Shown piece by piece: positions 44,101-63,833 of a DNA stretch of 64,000 nt. Position numbers and translations under genes: made by a program. Under the pieces are notes generated by a model. The model saw only the letters and a list, made by a program, of their open reading frames with translations, did no database searches and had not been told where the DNA came from. Numbering within the stretch: the stretch's first letter is position 1; each line of letters opens with the position of its first letter. Source of the stretch: Nymphaea colorata (taxonomy: Eukaryota > Streptophyta > Magnoliopsida > Nymphaeales > Nymphaeaceae); assembly GCF_008831285.2 (NCBI RefSeq), contig NC_045139.1, positions 32,399,706 through 32,463,705 on the forward strand, in the 5' to 3' direction.

Positions 44101-47100
44101 CAAGATCAGTGACCGGTATAGGTGGATCAAGGCAGACTCGTACAAAATGAATCTAGGTAATATCAACTCTGCTATTGAAACTGCTGTATTTTTCTCCTTT
44201 CTGGAAGGGGGCCTATGAATTGAGAGAATGGGTCACCTGCCGAGCTGACCAGACCAACTCTCTGAGCCAAGAAATCGATGCAATTCCTTAATGTGGGTCC
44301 TTTTCTATTTTGAGTTTGGTATTGGGTCAATCTGTGAGTGAGGTGCATGAACCTTCCCCGTATCTTGTTGATATTATAAAAGGTGGAGTCCTATCACCAG
44401 TAGTTCTTTTTTGAAAAGAAGTGTTATAAAAGCAGGATTTCTTACCAATAAGGTCCCTTCAAGGCTGTGTGTTGGAGGCGTAATCACAAGAGCCACAAAG
44501 TAGGGCAGCAACACTGTTTGCATCTGCAGAGTAGCAAAATGTGTAAATATCAGCACCTACACAAGAAATCACCCATGTCCACCTGTTTCCCCTTTTGCGG
44601 CCCCTTCTTTCTTATTGGAAATTATATTGTTTTATGCTAACTGATGACAAGTTAATAAACAATAATTAAATTAAAAAAGAGCAAAGAAGCTTGACTGATA
44701 AGGCCAACATAGCAACTTTAGAGTATTAGAGAATTTACCTCACTGACAACGTTATGATCACTTGTGAAAAGATAGGGAAAGAGCCAAGGAACCATCGTTC
44801 CTATAGTTCCCAACAAGAGTCCTGTACAAATCCCAATGATCACAAGTGACTGCAGTAGTTGTTTTGCCTGCTTGGACAATGAAGACAATGGAAACTTTTA
44901 GATATCCCTAACAAACTCAAACATGCAGATTATGTATAGATTTGAAAAAAACAAATGGATGGGAGATCCTGTTATTTGGCAGCATATTTCACAAACAATT
45001 ACACAGACCAAGAGAAAGAAAGCCAGGAGATAAGGTTAGGTAAACAACAAGAGATTAGCAGGGCATCTTCAAAAAGGGATCACAAAACTCAGCCCTTTGA
45101 GATCACCAGTAGGTGAAGTTTAGGGTGGAAGAGCATGTAATAGCTATAGGAAATGCCTGTCCAGTTCAGAGCATACCCAGGACAAAGGACAAGAAATTAT
45201 GGTAGCAAAAATATTCACCATGAAAAGTTTTCAAGGTCACCTTTAGTTTTCCAGCATTATACAGCCACATGTGCACCCATGGGGAAGATTCAGATATTCT
45301 TAATCAATCTAGAATAAAGCCAATCTATACAGAATGATGGCTACCTATAGAAAATAAGAAAATGCATTGTAATTACTTTTTCATGTATTAGGGCACCAGG
45401 AACTGCAATGATGATTCATATGCAGGAATTACATCATTAATAAGGCACATACATCATCCACCAGGGACAGTAATAAAGTCCAGACCTAATTAAAGACATG
45501 ACTAATATGACTATCTAATATTGTTACACTTTTATTGGACCTTTCCTTTACAATTATGTACCGGAAAGTATTCTCTAATCCACCATACAACTCATCCTTC
45601 CTTGAATCAATTTGTCATGCAATAGTTTTTCAAGAAGAACGCAAACAATAAGCATAAACTGTTACTTCTTATATCTTGATGCCGTAAGATTTCCTTCCTC
45701 GCACTTCTAGCTTGATAGTTACCATAAGAACATTTTCAGCATGACTGACAACTTTAGCCCTATTATAACACCTTTTATCCATCTTTATAAACATTTGCTA
45801 CCTTAGGACAAAGAAATATGGCCATTCTATTTGTACTCAATGTACTTAATCCTGAGAACCCAAGCTAGGTTAACAACACATATTTAAGCTGCCCCCAGAA
45901 AAGCATAAAAGAATGTTAGAGAAATAGCATCCATTAGGTCCCGGCAGTGTCCCCTTCATCATTATTTCTGCTACCACCATGTTGTTACGTCAAAAAGGTA
46001 GATGTGAAAGGCCCAAGTACCTGCGTTGGAATGTGGGTAACAGCAACACGGGTGCATGGGTATGGCTGGATTTTAAAACTTAATATTACATTTTCAAACT
46101 GAATTTTTGCTTTAATTTTTGTTGTTTGTGGATCATACTACATACATAAATACATATATATGTGTGTGTGTACCCTGCCGTACTATAATTTCCAAAAATG
46201 GGCATGCTTTTAGTTTTACCCTCACTACCATATACCCATACTGCACTTGTACCAATACCTGTGTGACATTACTACATAACCATTGTTCTTGCTCATCCTC
46301 AATTTATTCAATAATGCACTTGCTTCAGAAAGCAAGAATGGAGCAAGCGAAGGTTGGGTCAACACCAGATTAACATAAGAGAATGATATTTCAAAATTGC
46401 ACAATAGCCATCTAAAATATCCAAAAGGACATAAAACTCGACACAGTAAATGGATATATAAACAGTACTATTTTTAATTTCTTTGACATTTTCAGAATAT
46501 TCTCAGCATAATCGAATCAGAAATTAGAAGGGAAAAGGGAGAGATCGAAACCTTGTCCAGATTCCGGTTGATGCCATATATCAATTCTGGCATAAATGAT
46601 TGTGCTGTTTGTGAAAGAGGCTCACCCCATACAGTACACATACAGAATACACCTATCATAACCTTTAGATGAAGGTGAAAAAAACAATTAGACCAGACCA
46701 ACTTTTAATTGGAAAAGCCAGATCAAGAATAGGAAAAAGGTAGAAAGAACCACAAGAAAAGGTCAGCAAACGAAAAATTACTAGGAGATAGTAAACTGGA
46801 TCTTAGTAAAAACCTGATGTGCTGCAAGAGTAATTGTCCCCATTGATGTAGCAAAATAAGTAAGAAGTGAATAGAAAGCAACCTGATGAACATAACATAT
46901 ATTAGAGAGGCCACTTATGATACATTATCAAGTGGCTTTACAAGTAACATTGAAAATATCCGAAGCTCAACCTTAGAGAACATAGTCACAAATACTGGAG
47001 CAGCAAGTTCAAATATTTGTAGAAGTTCACTTGCTGATGGAATTGAGAGCAGAAACGCATTGAAACCAGTTCTGTTTAAGGAGTCAACCATCAAAAATGC

Positions 47101-50100
47101 TGCAAGAAACTGAAAGCCACGAAGTGATTGTGAATGGGATATGAAGATTACAAAAAAAAATAACGAAAACAGCAGAAATTTGCAGAGAAAATACACAAAC
47201 AGTTGACAAATATTAACAAATGTGTAGAGCATGAGCTTAACATACTTGTGATACCATAGTTGCCCATGCAGCACCAACAATGCCATAGTGCCAGAAACAG
47301 CACAATGCAACATCTCCAAATGCATTCACCACACTGGCAATCACTAATACTTTCAATGGTCCAAAAGAGTCTCTCATCGCCAAACTGCAAAATGTAAGTT
47401 TAACTTGCATCAAAACTTGTGAAAGAGAAACTACTAAGTACAAAGTGATAAAGCAGGGACCACGTGTAAATAAAACAGATGCTACAAGTGACAGACACCA
47501 ATAGGTTCCGTCTGAAAAAAATTAAAACTCATACTCCCTCAGCAAGGGGTTATAGCCAGAGGCATGCGACCCTTAGAATGTGCCTGCTGGCTGCCACTCA
47601 GACAATAAAAGGCAAGGAATAATGCAAATGCCTGATGGGCAACAATGGTCACCCAACAGCAAAGGGAATGTTCCAGAAAATCAAACTTTGTAGCTGCAAA
47701 AATATTGAAACACAGCAAAGATGTTTCCAATACCTTGCACTTTGAGCAACCATGCCAACAAGAACTGCAGGCCATGCTAATCCTCGGATCTACAGAGAAG
47801 CAGCAGAAAATTATTAAGCTTTTCCTATGTAAATGTAATATTCATGAAGATCTTAGATAAGTCCAGATCATTCTTACAAATGTCATCCTCAGATTTTTAT
47901 TAGAGAGGTCGCTCTCGAGTATTAATTGGAAAGTTTGTTTTTCTCAAGAGAGTTTCAAGAGTTAAAAACAAAAAACATGTAAAAATAAAAAAAAATGAAA
48001 TTATGAAATTTCTACTAAATTTCTTACAAGAACATTGACAAACAATCAAATACTTAAGAAAAGTTAAAAAGAAAAAAAATAAAATGCGAAACTTAAAACA
48101 TATTAAAAATTATTTTAGAAAAAAAAAATTGAGAATACCACAAAAATATTCTAATCTTGTGCAATACTTTGGCAATATTTTCAAAATATCATGATAAATT
48201 CCTTTTTTTTTCATTTCGGTTGTTTTCTGGTCAATCTAATCACAAGATTTCGGAAATAGCACCTTTATCTGTCAGAAGGGTTCAGAGATCAAATTCCCCT
48301 CCATTGCTTGGAGTTGGAGCTCACAGTTTGATCCCCTATTTCACTAACTGATGGGGTTTCTTTTCACCTTTTCCTCATTATACTACTTCATTATCGTTCA
48401 CTGCAATGATCTCGTTTTTTCATCATGATCTCCTTGATTAATTTTATGATTTGATTTCTTTGAGATCATCCATATCCAAGTACAAGAAGCCCTTGATGAG
48501 TTGAATCATTACAAAGTAGAGTAGTACTCTTGTGGTTTTAAGTCAGACTCCATGATGCATCTTGCCAAGAGATTTTTGCTCAAGTGGCCAAATCATGCTT
48601 TATCTCTCCCTACATATACATAAATATATGCAGACGAATACCGCTCTTCCAGCATGCAGAGAAAGATATTGTTTTCTCCATCATGATCTCCAATAGAAAG
48701 TATGACACAGCTATCACATCATTCAGCTCCACTAATACTATAAAGCAACATATAGCATAGGCATATCTCTAGAGTATGAGATGATATTATTAGATCAGTA
48801 GAACACCCGCATTAGCAAAACAGCAGTAACAACCTGCCTATTTCTGCATGGTGAGAAATAAGGCGAACAAAACACAGCTAGTCTCATACTGGATAAGATA
48901 TTGCAGGCATATTTCTAGAGTACGAGTTATTAGATGTCCACTAGATCAGGGAAACACAAGCAGTAAGAAAGCATCCCTGCTTGTTCTCGTGGGTTGAGAA
49001 ATAAAGATGAACATATCGGGCATAAATTGCAACAAAAAATTATTAAATACTTCTCTTAGAGGAATACAAACCTGAACATATGAATTTGCAGCAGGAACTA
49101 TGCCTAAATTTTTGGGTCCAATAAAAGCTGTAACATAGAAAAGATGAAATGATAATTAGAACAGCAAGTATCGTGCTGCAAATATGCTAGTAAATGTGAA
49201 TTTAAATCCACGACTGAACTGCACATCAAGATGTCTGAAACATGCTAAAATTTGGTAACAAATATAATTTAAGACAGGTGAATTTTTTATGGGCCTCTAG
49301 CAATAATGCAAGTTATTTTCCAACTTTTGAGACAAAACACTTCCAGCAGATACACAAAACAACATGTAAATCATGCTAAAACTAAAAGCAATAGAAAACT
49401 ATGAAGTTCTTTATTTCACTTTGCTGTGTGCATAAACTAGTCAAATTCAATTTCGAAACTAAGCCACAAATAGCTGTTTATTCAAAATAGTTTAACTTCA
49501 TCTGACATTTTCTACCGAATTATAAGCTCAATTTACTGAACATAATGTATGCACAAGCAGGTAAATAGAAGCACTCGTGTGGCCAGGTGCATGTTCCCTA
49601 GGCTAAAAGACCATGGTATAATTTACTGTTCATATTTTTCTTTTTTGTCTCAAGTCAGAAGCACAGCCATCAATCATCTGAATTTAAAGCATTTAGGATC
49701 TCTTTGAATGGAAACCAAAAACATGAGTTTCTGCACGAAATCCCAGTGACATAACTATTTAGTACATGCACAATATAGGGCTGCAGGCTACAAGCTACAC
49801 CAATAGTTTCTACAGTTGTGAATAATAATGGATCAAGTACACATGTTTGTCCCCACATATATTTGAAAATTAGAATAATCCAAGTGTATAAAAAATCACT
49901 AATTTTGCATCTTTTTAGTGTGAAATGATACTATTAGCTACTTTGCACCATTAAGGATGATGTGGTCCTCGTGTAGAACAAAGAATTTAACAAACCCATT
50001 TTTATAGACGAAAAAAGTGGAAAATATGAAAAAGAAACACATCTGACCCAATATTATTAAACTTATAGTCATGTTCTTACCAGATAGTATCTGGGCGCCA

Positions 50101-52592
50101 AAGAATTTCATAAGGAAAAGCATCCCAAGGCCAGAAGCTAAGGCAACAAAAAGCAACATGGATATATGTCGCTGAGCCTCCTCGCTATCCTGTAAGATTA
50201 TCATATATAAAGAGATGATGCAAAATCTCAGGAACCTGATTTCAATAAAGAAAAGAGAACAACATGCTCAGCTAGTAAGATAATGAAAAAAGTAGATAAA
50301 AGCAGAATTATACAGCATATGAGCTGTTGCAATTGTCAATAGCCATGGTGCCAAGCATACATGGATGAACCTCCAAGCTTAACAAGGTCAAGAATGATAT
50401 TTCATAAATGAAAGTAAGAGGTCAAAATTCCATCAAATATCACCAATGCCTGAAACATTCTGCATTTGTTTGTTTAATGTTACAAGTGTGCACTGTGCAG
50501 CAACTGAAAGCTCAAAGTAGATCTTATAAAAGAGATTGTGCCCATGACTGAACGTGTTTGGGAGTAACACATAATGTCAAGCAGATATCCCACTGCCTAG
50601 GATGCATGTCAGGAAGACATGGATGTGTAAGACATATATCAGGAACATCACAAACATGGAGGCCCTTATGGCCAAAAGGTGGGCACCATATGACCATAAC
50701 TTCCTACTGTGAATGCTTGGCAGCTATGGTAGTTTTTGGTTTTACCTTTCCTCAATTTCATTTATGTTATCTTTAGTTCTTCGTTTTGCACTCTCCCAAC
50801 CAGTCGTGGATGTTGTTGTTCCCCAAGTGCTGCACTGATGAGCTCCAAGGGGAGATTCCAACAGAACCTCAATGTTGCTGGTGTGGGGATGAAGATGATA
50901 AACAATCTAGTTGAACTGTGCCAATACTCTGATAGGCAGCGCCCATTGACCGATCTGCCACTAAGTTTTCTCGTGAATATTTCAAGGAATCAGTGCATTA
51001 CAGATAAAACCATAAATCACTTTTTTGAAGACAAGACCTGGCCCGGCTGGTTCAACTTTGGTGCTCATGCTGGCTTTTTCAACCGCATAAAACGCTTGAG
51101 ATAAAGACCCTTGGGTCTCGAGAACCTTCACCCAAGTAAGGGCCATGAGTTAATCTCACAGGAAGCATAGTAAGAGTTTCAACCCGTGACTGGCAAGGGC
51201 CCTCTCAGTGGTGCTAAGTTGCCCCCCTGATTTCTGTCCTATGTGATCTCTCTCTCTCTCTATCTCTGCCCACTGACCAATAAGAACTGCGGATTCCAAT
51301 GTGGATTGGTATGGAGAGAGAGAGAGAGAGAGACCTGGTTTCACATGACAGGAAAGGTGGACCAGAAACCATACCAACTTGGATATCGATTCAAACGAAG
51401 AAACTCGGATTTACAGTATGGTTCAGTAAGCATGCAGAGAGAGAGAGCATGGTACAGAAATCAAGAGGTAAGCAAAACCAAGAGGACCCTTGCCGGTAGG
51501 CTGTTCACTGTAAACTCAAATTTACAGTATGGATCAGTAGGGATGCGCACACACACAGAGCATGGTACAGAAATTTAGGGGTTAGCAAAACCAAGAGGAC
51601 CCTTGCCAGTAGGCTGTTGGTCACCGTAAACTCAAATTCACAGTATGAATCAGTAAGCAGGCACACACACACGCAGAGTATCGCAGAGAAATCAAGGGGT
51701 TAGCAAAACCAAGAGGACCCTTGCTAATAGGCTGTTGGTCACGGGCTCAAATTTCATTCAAGGTTCTTAAGGTCTTCATTTCAAGAGTTCGGTTGAGGGG
51801 ACCACCATAATTACCGCAGAGCAAAGGTTAAGCCAGCGGGGTGGTCTCCTACTCCAAAAATCACTTATCTGCTAAACCAAGATATTCAATTAACAATTTC
51901 TTTAAATGCATCGGTAATTTTGCATGGAACTATGTAGTTACAACCAATCCAATTGGAGGGAAATGCCTGACAACAAACCTTTTTTGCGAGCGAAGTAGCG
52001 ACCATGTTGGACGTAGCTATCGAAAGGAACATGAATATGTAACTCATGTAATCGCAGACAACCGTTCCCGGCCCTACTCATTCACCAGTGCATCAAGTTC
52101 CAAAAACATTAAAACACAGCTCAACAGGGTGGACAACAGTTAACAAGTTAGGAACAGCAAAGGCCAGTTACCCAATGCAGCGAGTTCCACGGAACTACTC
52201 TGCCCCACGACTGCTGTGTCGATGAGACTCATCATCGGGCCGCAGATCCACAGGCCAGCTGCCGGGGCGGCAAACGCCACGATGTCCTTGACCTGCTGCC
52301 AGATGCCGATGGGCAATTCCGCCCCACGACCATCAGCGGTTTCAGCAATTCGCTCCTCCATCCGAAGGTCGACCTCCTCGTCGCCGGAATCCCCCGGGCG
52401 GACCTCACCATCTGGGCAGACGTGCGAAGCTAGAGGACGAAGGGCAAGCTTCCGAGGGACCCACTTGGTGTATAGACCGGAAGAAGAGGGGTGGAGTTTC
52501 AAATTCAGGGGAGTCGCAATGTGGATGCGAGCCCTGGGATTGGCTAAAGGAGGACAAGATGGGTAGGGGAGAACAATGGCTCTGGAGGCCAT
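41162..52592 (-). CDS. DTX46: Chloroplast MATE transporter, EDS5/DTX46 type
   Basis: Fourteen exons on the minus strand join in frame to 545 residues: 52172-52592, 51979-52073, 50081-50189, 49072-49127, 47734-47789, 47246-47384, 46972-47109, 46814-46882, 46552-46662, 44739-44867, 44446-44523, 42275-42346, 41367-41429, 41162-41263. All introns are GT-AG. Residues 1 to about 85 resemble a chloroplast transit peptide and acidic linker. The MATE core follows with landmarks [78 protein letters not shown] and [17 protein letters not shown]. The end KLKAA matches the Arabidopsis family end. Closest by recall is At2g21340 (EDS5H/DTX46); EDS5 itself exports the salicylate precursor isochorismate from the plastid, and a similar aromatic-acid export role is inferred. 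The first exon is GC-rich. The 95-bp exon 2 is short and flanked by repeat-bearing intron 2 (1.8 kb). Confidence 0.95.
51410..51752. repeat. Minisatellite of three units (about 114 bp) in MATE intron 2
   Basis: Units starting TTTACAGTATGG / TTCACAGTATGA begin at 51410, 51521 and 51637. Each carries an AGAGAG or ACACAC stretch, then GCAAAACCAAGAGGACCCTT and AGGCTGTT. The internal dinucleotide differs between units. Plus-strand open frames through it are incidental. Confidence 0.85.
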
Positions 52593-54682
52593 TGATTACC
52601 AACCAAGTAGCATCGACCACAGATTCTCCTGCGGAAGGGGGAAAAACTGGGAAAACTTGATGACTCCAGTGGTCGACGGAGAGGGGTTGCAGAGGGACGT
52701 GGGTGGCGGGACTGACGGTTAGGAGGAAAAGGAGGAAGGAACTCAGATCGTGCTTCTATATACGGGAGACGGGGGTAGGTGGCGAGTCACCTGGCGGCCA
52801 AGAACGAGTGGCGAGGAGGGAGACTCGAAAGCTTCCCGCTGCTTCTGTAACGGTCGCGATTTTGGTGGGCGGCCCCGCCAGCGTGAGGAATATGCGCAGG
52901 GTGCACAGGCGACGGGAGCCCACTGCTTTACCAAAATTTCTCCGTCGTTGCTTTTGTTGAAAAAGAAAGAAGCTGACAACCAAATATTTTCAGAAATCTT
53001 TTCTTCCGTTAGATTTTCGAAAAAAAATAAACAAATTTTTGACCCGGAAATATAAATTATATGTTTCTCTCCATGCAAAAAGTAAAATCATGATTTTGAG
53101 CGTGGATCTTGATTCTGATGTAATACTTTTAATTAGAGATCATGAATAATGATGGTCTTTAATTTTCCTGCATTCATTCCCAAGCAAGGGTAAGAAACTT
53201 GTTTGAACCTTTGAATGTTCTAAGTGCAGCATCTTGGTGGTCTAGACTCTAAATCCTTAGTAGTGGAGACAAAAAAAATTTACTAAAGGCACTTTGAATA
53301 CATAATGAAATGTTTGAGGGACACCAATATACAAATGCGCAAATGATTGGCGGCAACAAATATATAAGTAATTAAATTTTGTGAAACTATGTGGGCAACT
53401 GCCTACACGTGGATTGTGGATATATTAACTCATATTATCTGTTTGCATTCAAATAAACTATAAACCAAGGTATTTATATAGCAAGCAGAATGTGCTTTAA
53501 TCATTTTATTTGTTCATTATTTTATGTGTGAATTTATTTTTAATTCCTTTCGCCACATGCCACAATATGCTTAAAGAAACGTGTGTTGTTGCATTTGAGT
53601 CTTTATCTCAACTTTAGGTCTAAGTATTGAACTTGATTTCAATGTTAATTACAAAAGCTTAATCTCAATTTGTCATTCCTTGTGGGCATTTCAACTTGCA
53701 CATAAGAGAACAATATATAATGGCATTGATTACTATCGAACAAGCATACAAAATTCACAATATTTTTAATAATATAGACCATATATGTATGTATACATTC
53801 ACATTCTCATTACATAGGCTGCAAAATAAACTATAGACGTATACATACACATACATATCCGAAAAAGTCAATGTTGGTAGGGACCGAATAGTTGTTAGAT
53901 GGTTAAACTTTAATATTTGATTCCTCAAATATTTGACTTGAATGTCTTAATAAGTTAATATTGAATAAGTCAAGTAAAAAAATCTGAGTTTTTAGTCGGA
54001 TTCTTGCATACCTAAAAAAAAAAAAATCAGAAACCGTGAGTTGCATACGTTGAAGATGTGTTCACTAAAGGAATTAAAATCAGTTGGCCGCCAGATGTTG
54101 TTAGATGATAAAATATTTAAAAACCACCGCTAAAAATACTGAAAATATTAGTGTTTTTATACTGCATTTAATCACTAAATTTAAACATTTAACCGCAGCC
54201 AACATATTTCAATTTTCCTTGTTTATAATTCTTCCGGCAGCATCTGATGGCTATTGCATGTCCCAGACTCGCCACCAGTTGCTTGCAAGTTATCCGGAGA
54301 ATCGAGCTTTCTCATCAACCAAAAAACAAAAGATAAGCTGCTCTTTCCAATTTTACATTTAGCCATTTGCAGTAGAAGCAAGAAAAAAGGATGGCCGTGT
54401 GATTTTTGTACAGATTTGACCGTCTTCGTGCTATATCACCAAGTTATTGGCAGTCTTCTTGAAAATTTATTTCCGCAACAATTTGCAAGAAGCTGGGCGA
54501 TGCCACGGATTTTGAAAGCGAACATGCGGGAAAAGTCGATCGATCGTCTCGTAAAACTTTTCCCAAGTTTAATGGTAAAACCACGCCACATCCACGCCTT
54601 TTTGTTGTTTTCACTCAATAAAACCGGCTCTGCATCATGAGAATCTTCCTTATCCTTGTTCCCCTCCTCTCACTTGCCCACG
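52593..54682. promoter_or_regulatory. Divergent promoter region of the MATE and XK-1 genes
   Basis: The two genes are head to head with 2.09 kb between start codons. The MATE-proximal 350 bases are GC-rich and the rest AT-rich, with several short repeats but no extra gene. A TATA box for the MATE gene is visible; none is clear for XK-1. Whether elements are shared is not known. Confidence 0.55.
52756..52762 (-). promoter_or_regulatory. TATA box of the MATE gene
   Basis: TATATAG on the minus strand lies 164 bases upstream of the MATE start codon in otherwise GC-rich DNA, implying a 5' UTR of roughly 130 bases. Confidence 0.6.
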
Positions 54683-61603
<6,921 letters not shown>

Positions 61604-62028
61604 GGGGAGAAGATCTGATTTTCTCTGCAATTCAGTATACCACAAAGGCATGGAGTACATTGTCGTCGTATTTTGTCTCGGGCAGTCTTTCCCTTCTGTG
61701 GTTCTGAAATATAACTGCATAACTTTATTCCGAAACCCTTTTCTCATTTTGTTCGTACACGATCTTTGTCCTCTCCCTTGAAATTCTCGAATGAAATTCA
61801 CTTCTCTGGAAATTTAGATTGGTACGTCAGATGAACAGAAGATGCCCTTGATTCTTGTGCTTGTAACGGAACCAAGGTGGCACATGGAAAAAGACAGAGT
61901 TGTCCATATTTGTAACTTGGACAGAGTTGCGGACATTGAGACCATTGCTATATTAACCTGTTAAAAAAATAAGATGGTAACTGTTGTTTTATGGTGACAG
62001 CAGCTATTCTATAATTCTAATCTTTGGG
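61604..62028 (+). other. 3' UTR and downstream flank of XK-1
   Basis: Mixed-composition sequence consistent with a 3' UTR for the first 200-300 bases. Nothing else is recognised before the transposon mosaic. Confidence 0.5.
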
Positions 62029-62345
62029 GTAACAACCCATCTCACTTTTGGGCTCGGACCCATGGCTTAGTGGATTCCAATCTGCCCTTAACTGTTTAAG
62101 CTCTAACCCCAAAAAAGAAAATCATGACAATTATTTATTTAATACCATTTTTATAAACTCTTGAAGATTCTTCAAAATCTTTAAAGCGAGATTAAATTTG
62201 TAGAGTGTTACAATCCACCCCTTTAAGGCACATGTGTCCGCGCGCTTGAAACCTCAAGTTCAAGTTCAAATGTTGAACCGGCTCTAATACCACTGTAACA
62301 ACCCGATCCACTCCTATGCTTAGGCCACTAGTTCAGCAGATCATA
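62029..62345 (-). mobile_element. Miniature LTR (TRIM-like) element, truncated
   Basis: Read on the minus strand: a truncated LTR (62294-62345) ends GGGTTGTTACA, then TGGTATTAGAGCC (62280-62292), close to the initiator-Met primer site. About 80 internal bases end in a purine tract (AAAGGGGTGGAT) before a second LTR (62029-62212) that starts TGTAACACTC. The LTR matches the 190-bp solo LTR at 8660-8849. With about 80 internal bases the element cannot code for anything and depends on other elements. Confidence 0.72.
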
Positions 62346-62362
62346 ATATGTCAAACCAAATT

Positions 62363-63663
62363 AAAACAAAATCACATATCATCGCCTCAAGATGGTGTCA
62401 ACGGGTAGTGTCGACCTACAAGCCTTCCAATAGGCCTTCTCCTAACTTCTTGACGTTGCCATGGGACCCCAAAACTCAATGCTTCGCTCAGTCCATCCTT
62501 AACACATTCTTAAATGCTTTTTATAGTTAAAGTGTCTTCTCAAAAAATACACCCAAGTTACATATTCTTCTCCAACTAACACCGCAATACGCCCACTGAC
62601 AAAAGCTTGTGCCACATGCTCAACAAAACGATTATAATCTTCTCACCCACATCAAAACTCTACCATGCTTCCCTATTGCTTCGAAAATCAACACATCATG
62701 GTAGAAAAACACTTACACATAGATCATCGTCTTCTCAACATAGTCATAAACTTCCCAAAATAGCAAAGTCGCTAATATATATCCCAAAATCACCAATACT
62801 TAATTCTATCATGCTCAAACAATAATTATACGTGTCAAATAGATAATATTCAATCATCTAGGCTCGATTAGGCCTTGCTCACCCCAATTCAAGAGTCTAG
62901 ATTGCTGTAATCCTTCCGACAGCCACCTCACGGGTTTGAAAGGCTCTCAAACGGCTAGAATCCCTCAATGCCGCCACCACCAACGCCTTCACCCCGTTGC
63001 TATGTGGGGAAACAAATGCGTCCCCAAGCTGCACATTGACCAAAAAGCCCTAAACGAGTCAAAAATCGACCAAAGGGAGTTCAGACGGAGTGGAGAGATG
63101 GGCAGAGAGGGGAGAGACGGTCGGAGAGAGAGGGTTCAGATGGTGAGGGAAGAGTCTGCGCAGGACGGAGGAGGAGAAGAAGGAAGAGGAAGGAGGAAAA
63201 GGCGAGCGAGAAGGGAGAAGGAGGGAATGAGAGCTCGAGCAAGGAGGAGAGGGACAGCGTGCGTGGAAGGAGAGAGCGCTGCAGAGAGGGAAGGATGCAC
63301 AGGAGAGAAGGGGAGAGGCAGACAAAGAGGGTGAGAGAGGGAGCTTACCCGCATGCTACCGCCGCTGCCGTCGCCACCGCTCAACCCACCACCCTATTCT
63401 TCTCTGAGTTGCAGAAGTGGCTAAGGGAGAAACGCAGAGGGGAAACGAGGGAGAAGGAGAAACGAGGGAGAAGAGGACGGCGTCGGGCTCCTTATGCGCG
63501 TGGAGCTCGGGTCCGGGTCTGGACCCTGACCCGACTCGACCTGCAAAAAGCCGAGCGTTACATACTACCCTCCTTAAAGAAAATTTCGTCCTCGAAATTT
63601 AGATCGTACCTCAATGCAAGAACAGATGTGGGTACTTCTTTCACATATCCTACTCAAGTTCCC
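62363..63663 (-). mobile_element. Decayed fragment of a related chromovirus (LTR end, PPT, 3' end of pol)
   Basis: The block from about 62363 to 63562 is a diverged copy of roughly the last 1.35 kb of the chromovirus LTR, from ATCGCCTCAAGAxGGTGTC to GAGCGTTACA. It shares the GA-rich block and the GGGTCCGGGTCTGGACCCTG word. It continues into the polypurine tract and about 85 bases matching the 3' end of pol (compare 25036-25142), then breaks off near 63663. Its left edge joins the TRIM fragment. Confidence 0.82.
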
Positions 63664-63684
63664 ATGTGTTTTTGGTTTGCCATG

Positions 63685-63833
63685 CTGCATCACCAGTACC
63701 ACCTGATAACAGATCCGTCAAAGTGGATGGTGGTGTGGCCCACCCTCTGCTCACCGGTGATTCCATGGCACTCAAAGAACTGCTCCACCTAGAAGTTCCA
63801 GCTCAACCCCCCTGAGGATCGTGGGAAGTCCAT
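63685..63833 (-). pseudogene. Retrotransposon gag fragment with two stops
   Basis: On the minus strand from 63833 the translation reads MDFPRSSGG, a stop, then VEQFFECHGITGEQRVG and TIHFDGSVIRWYW before another stop. This pattern (xDFPRF-G, EQFFE, E-RV-xxxxHxxGxAxxW) is the start of a Ty3/gypsy gag capsid domain. It is not from the same gag as the chromovirus at 29 kb, whose domain looks different. Short and broken. Confidence 0.65.

Noticed and set aside
63059-63792. Open frames rich in Arg/Glu or Ser/Pro near the window end
   Set aside because: They fall in the GA-rich part of the decayed chromovirus LTR and have no conserved domain.
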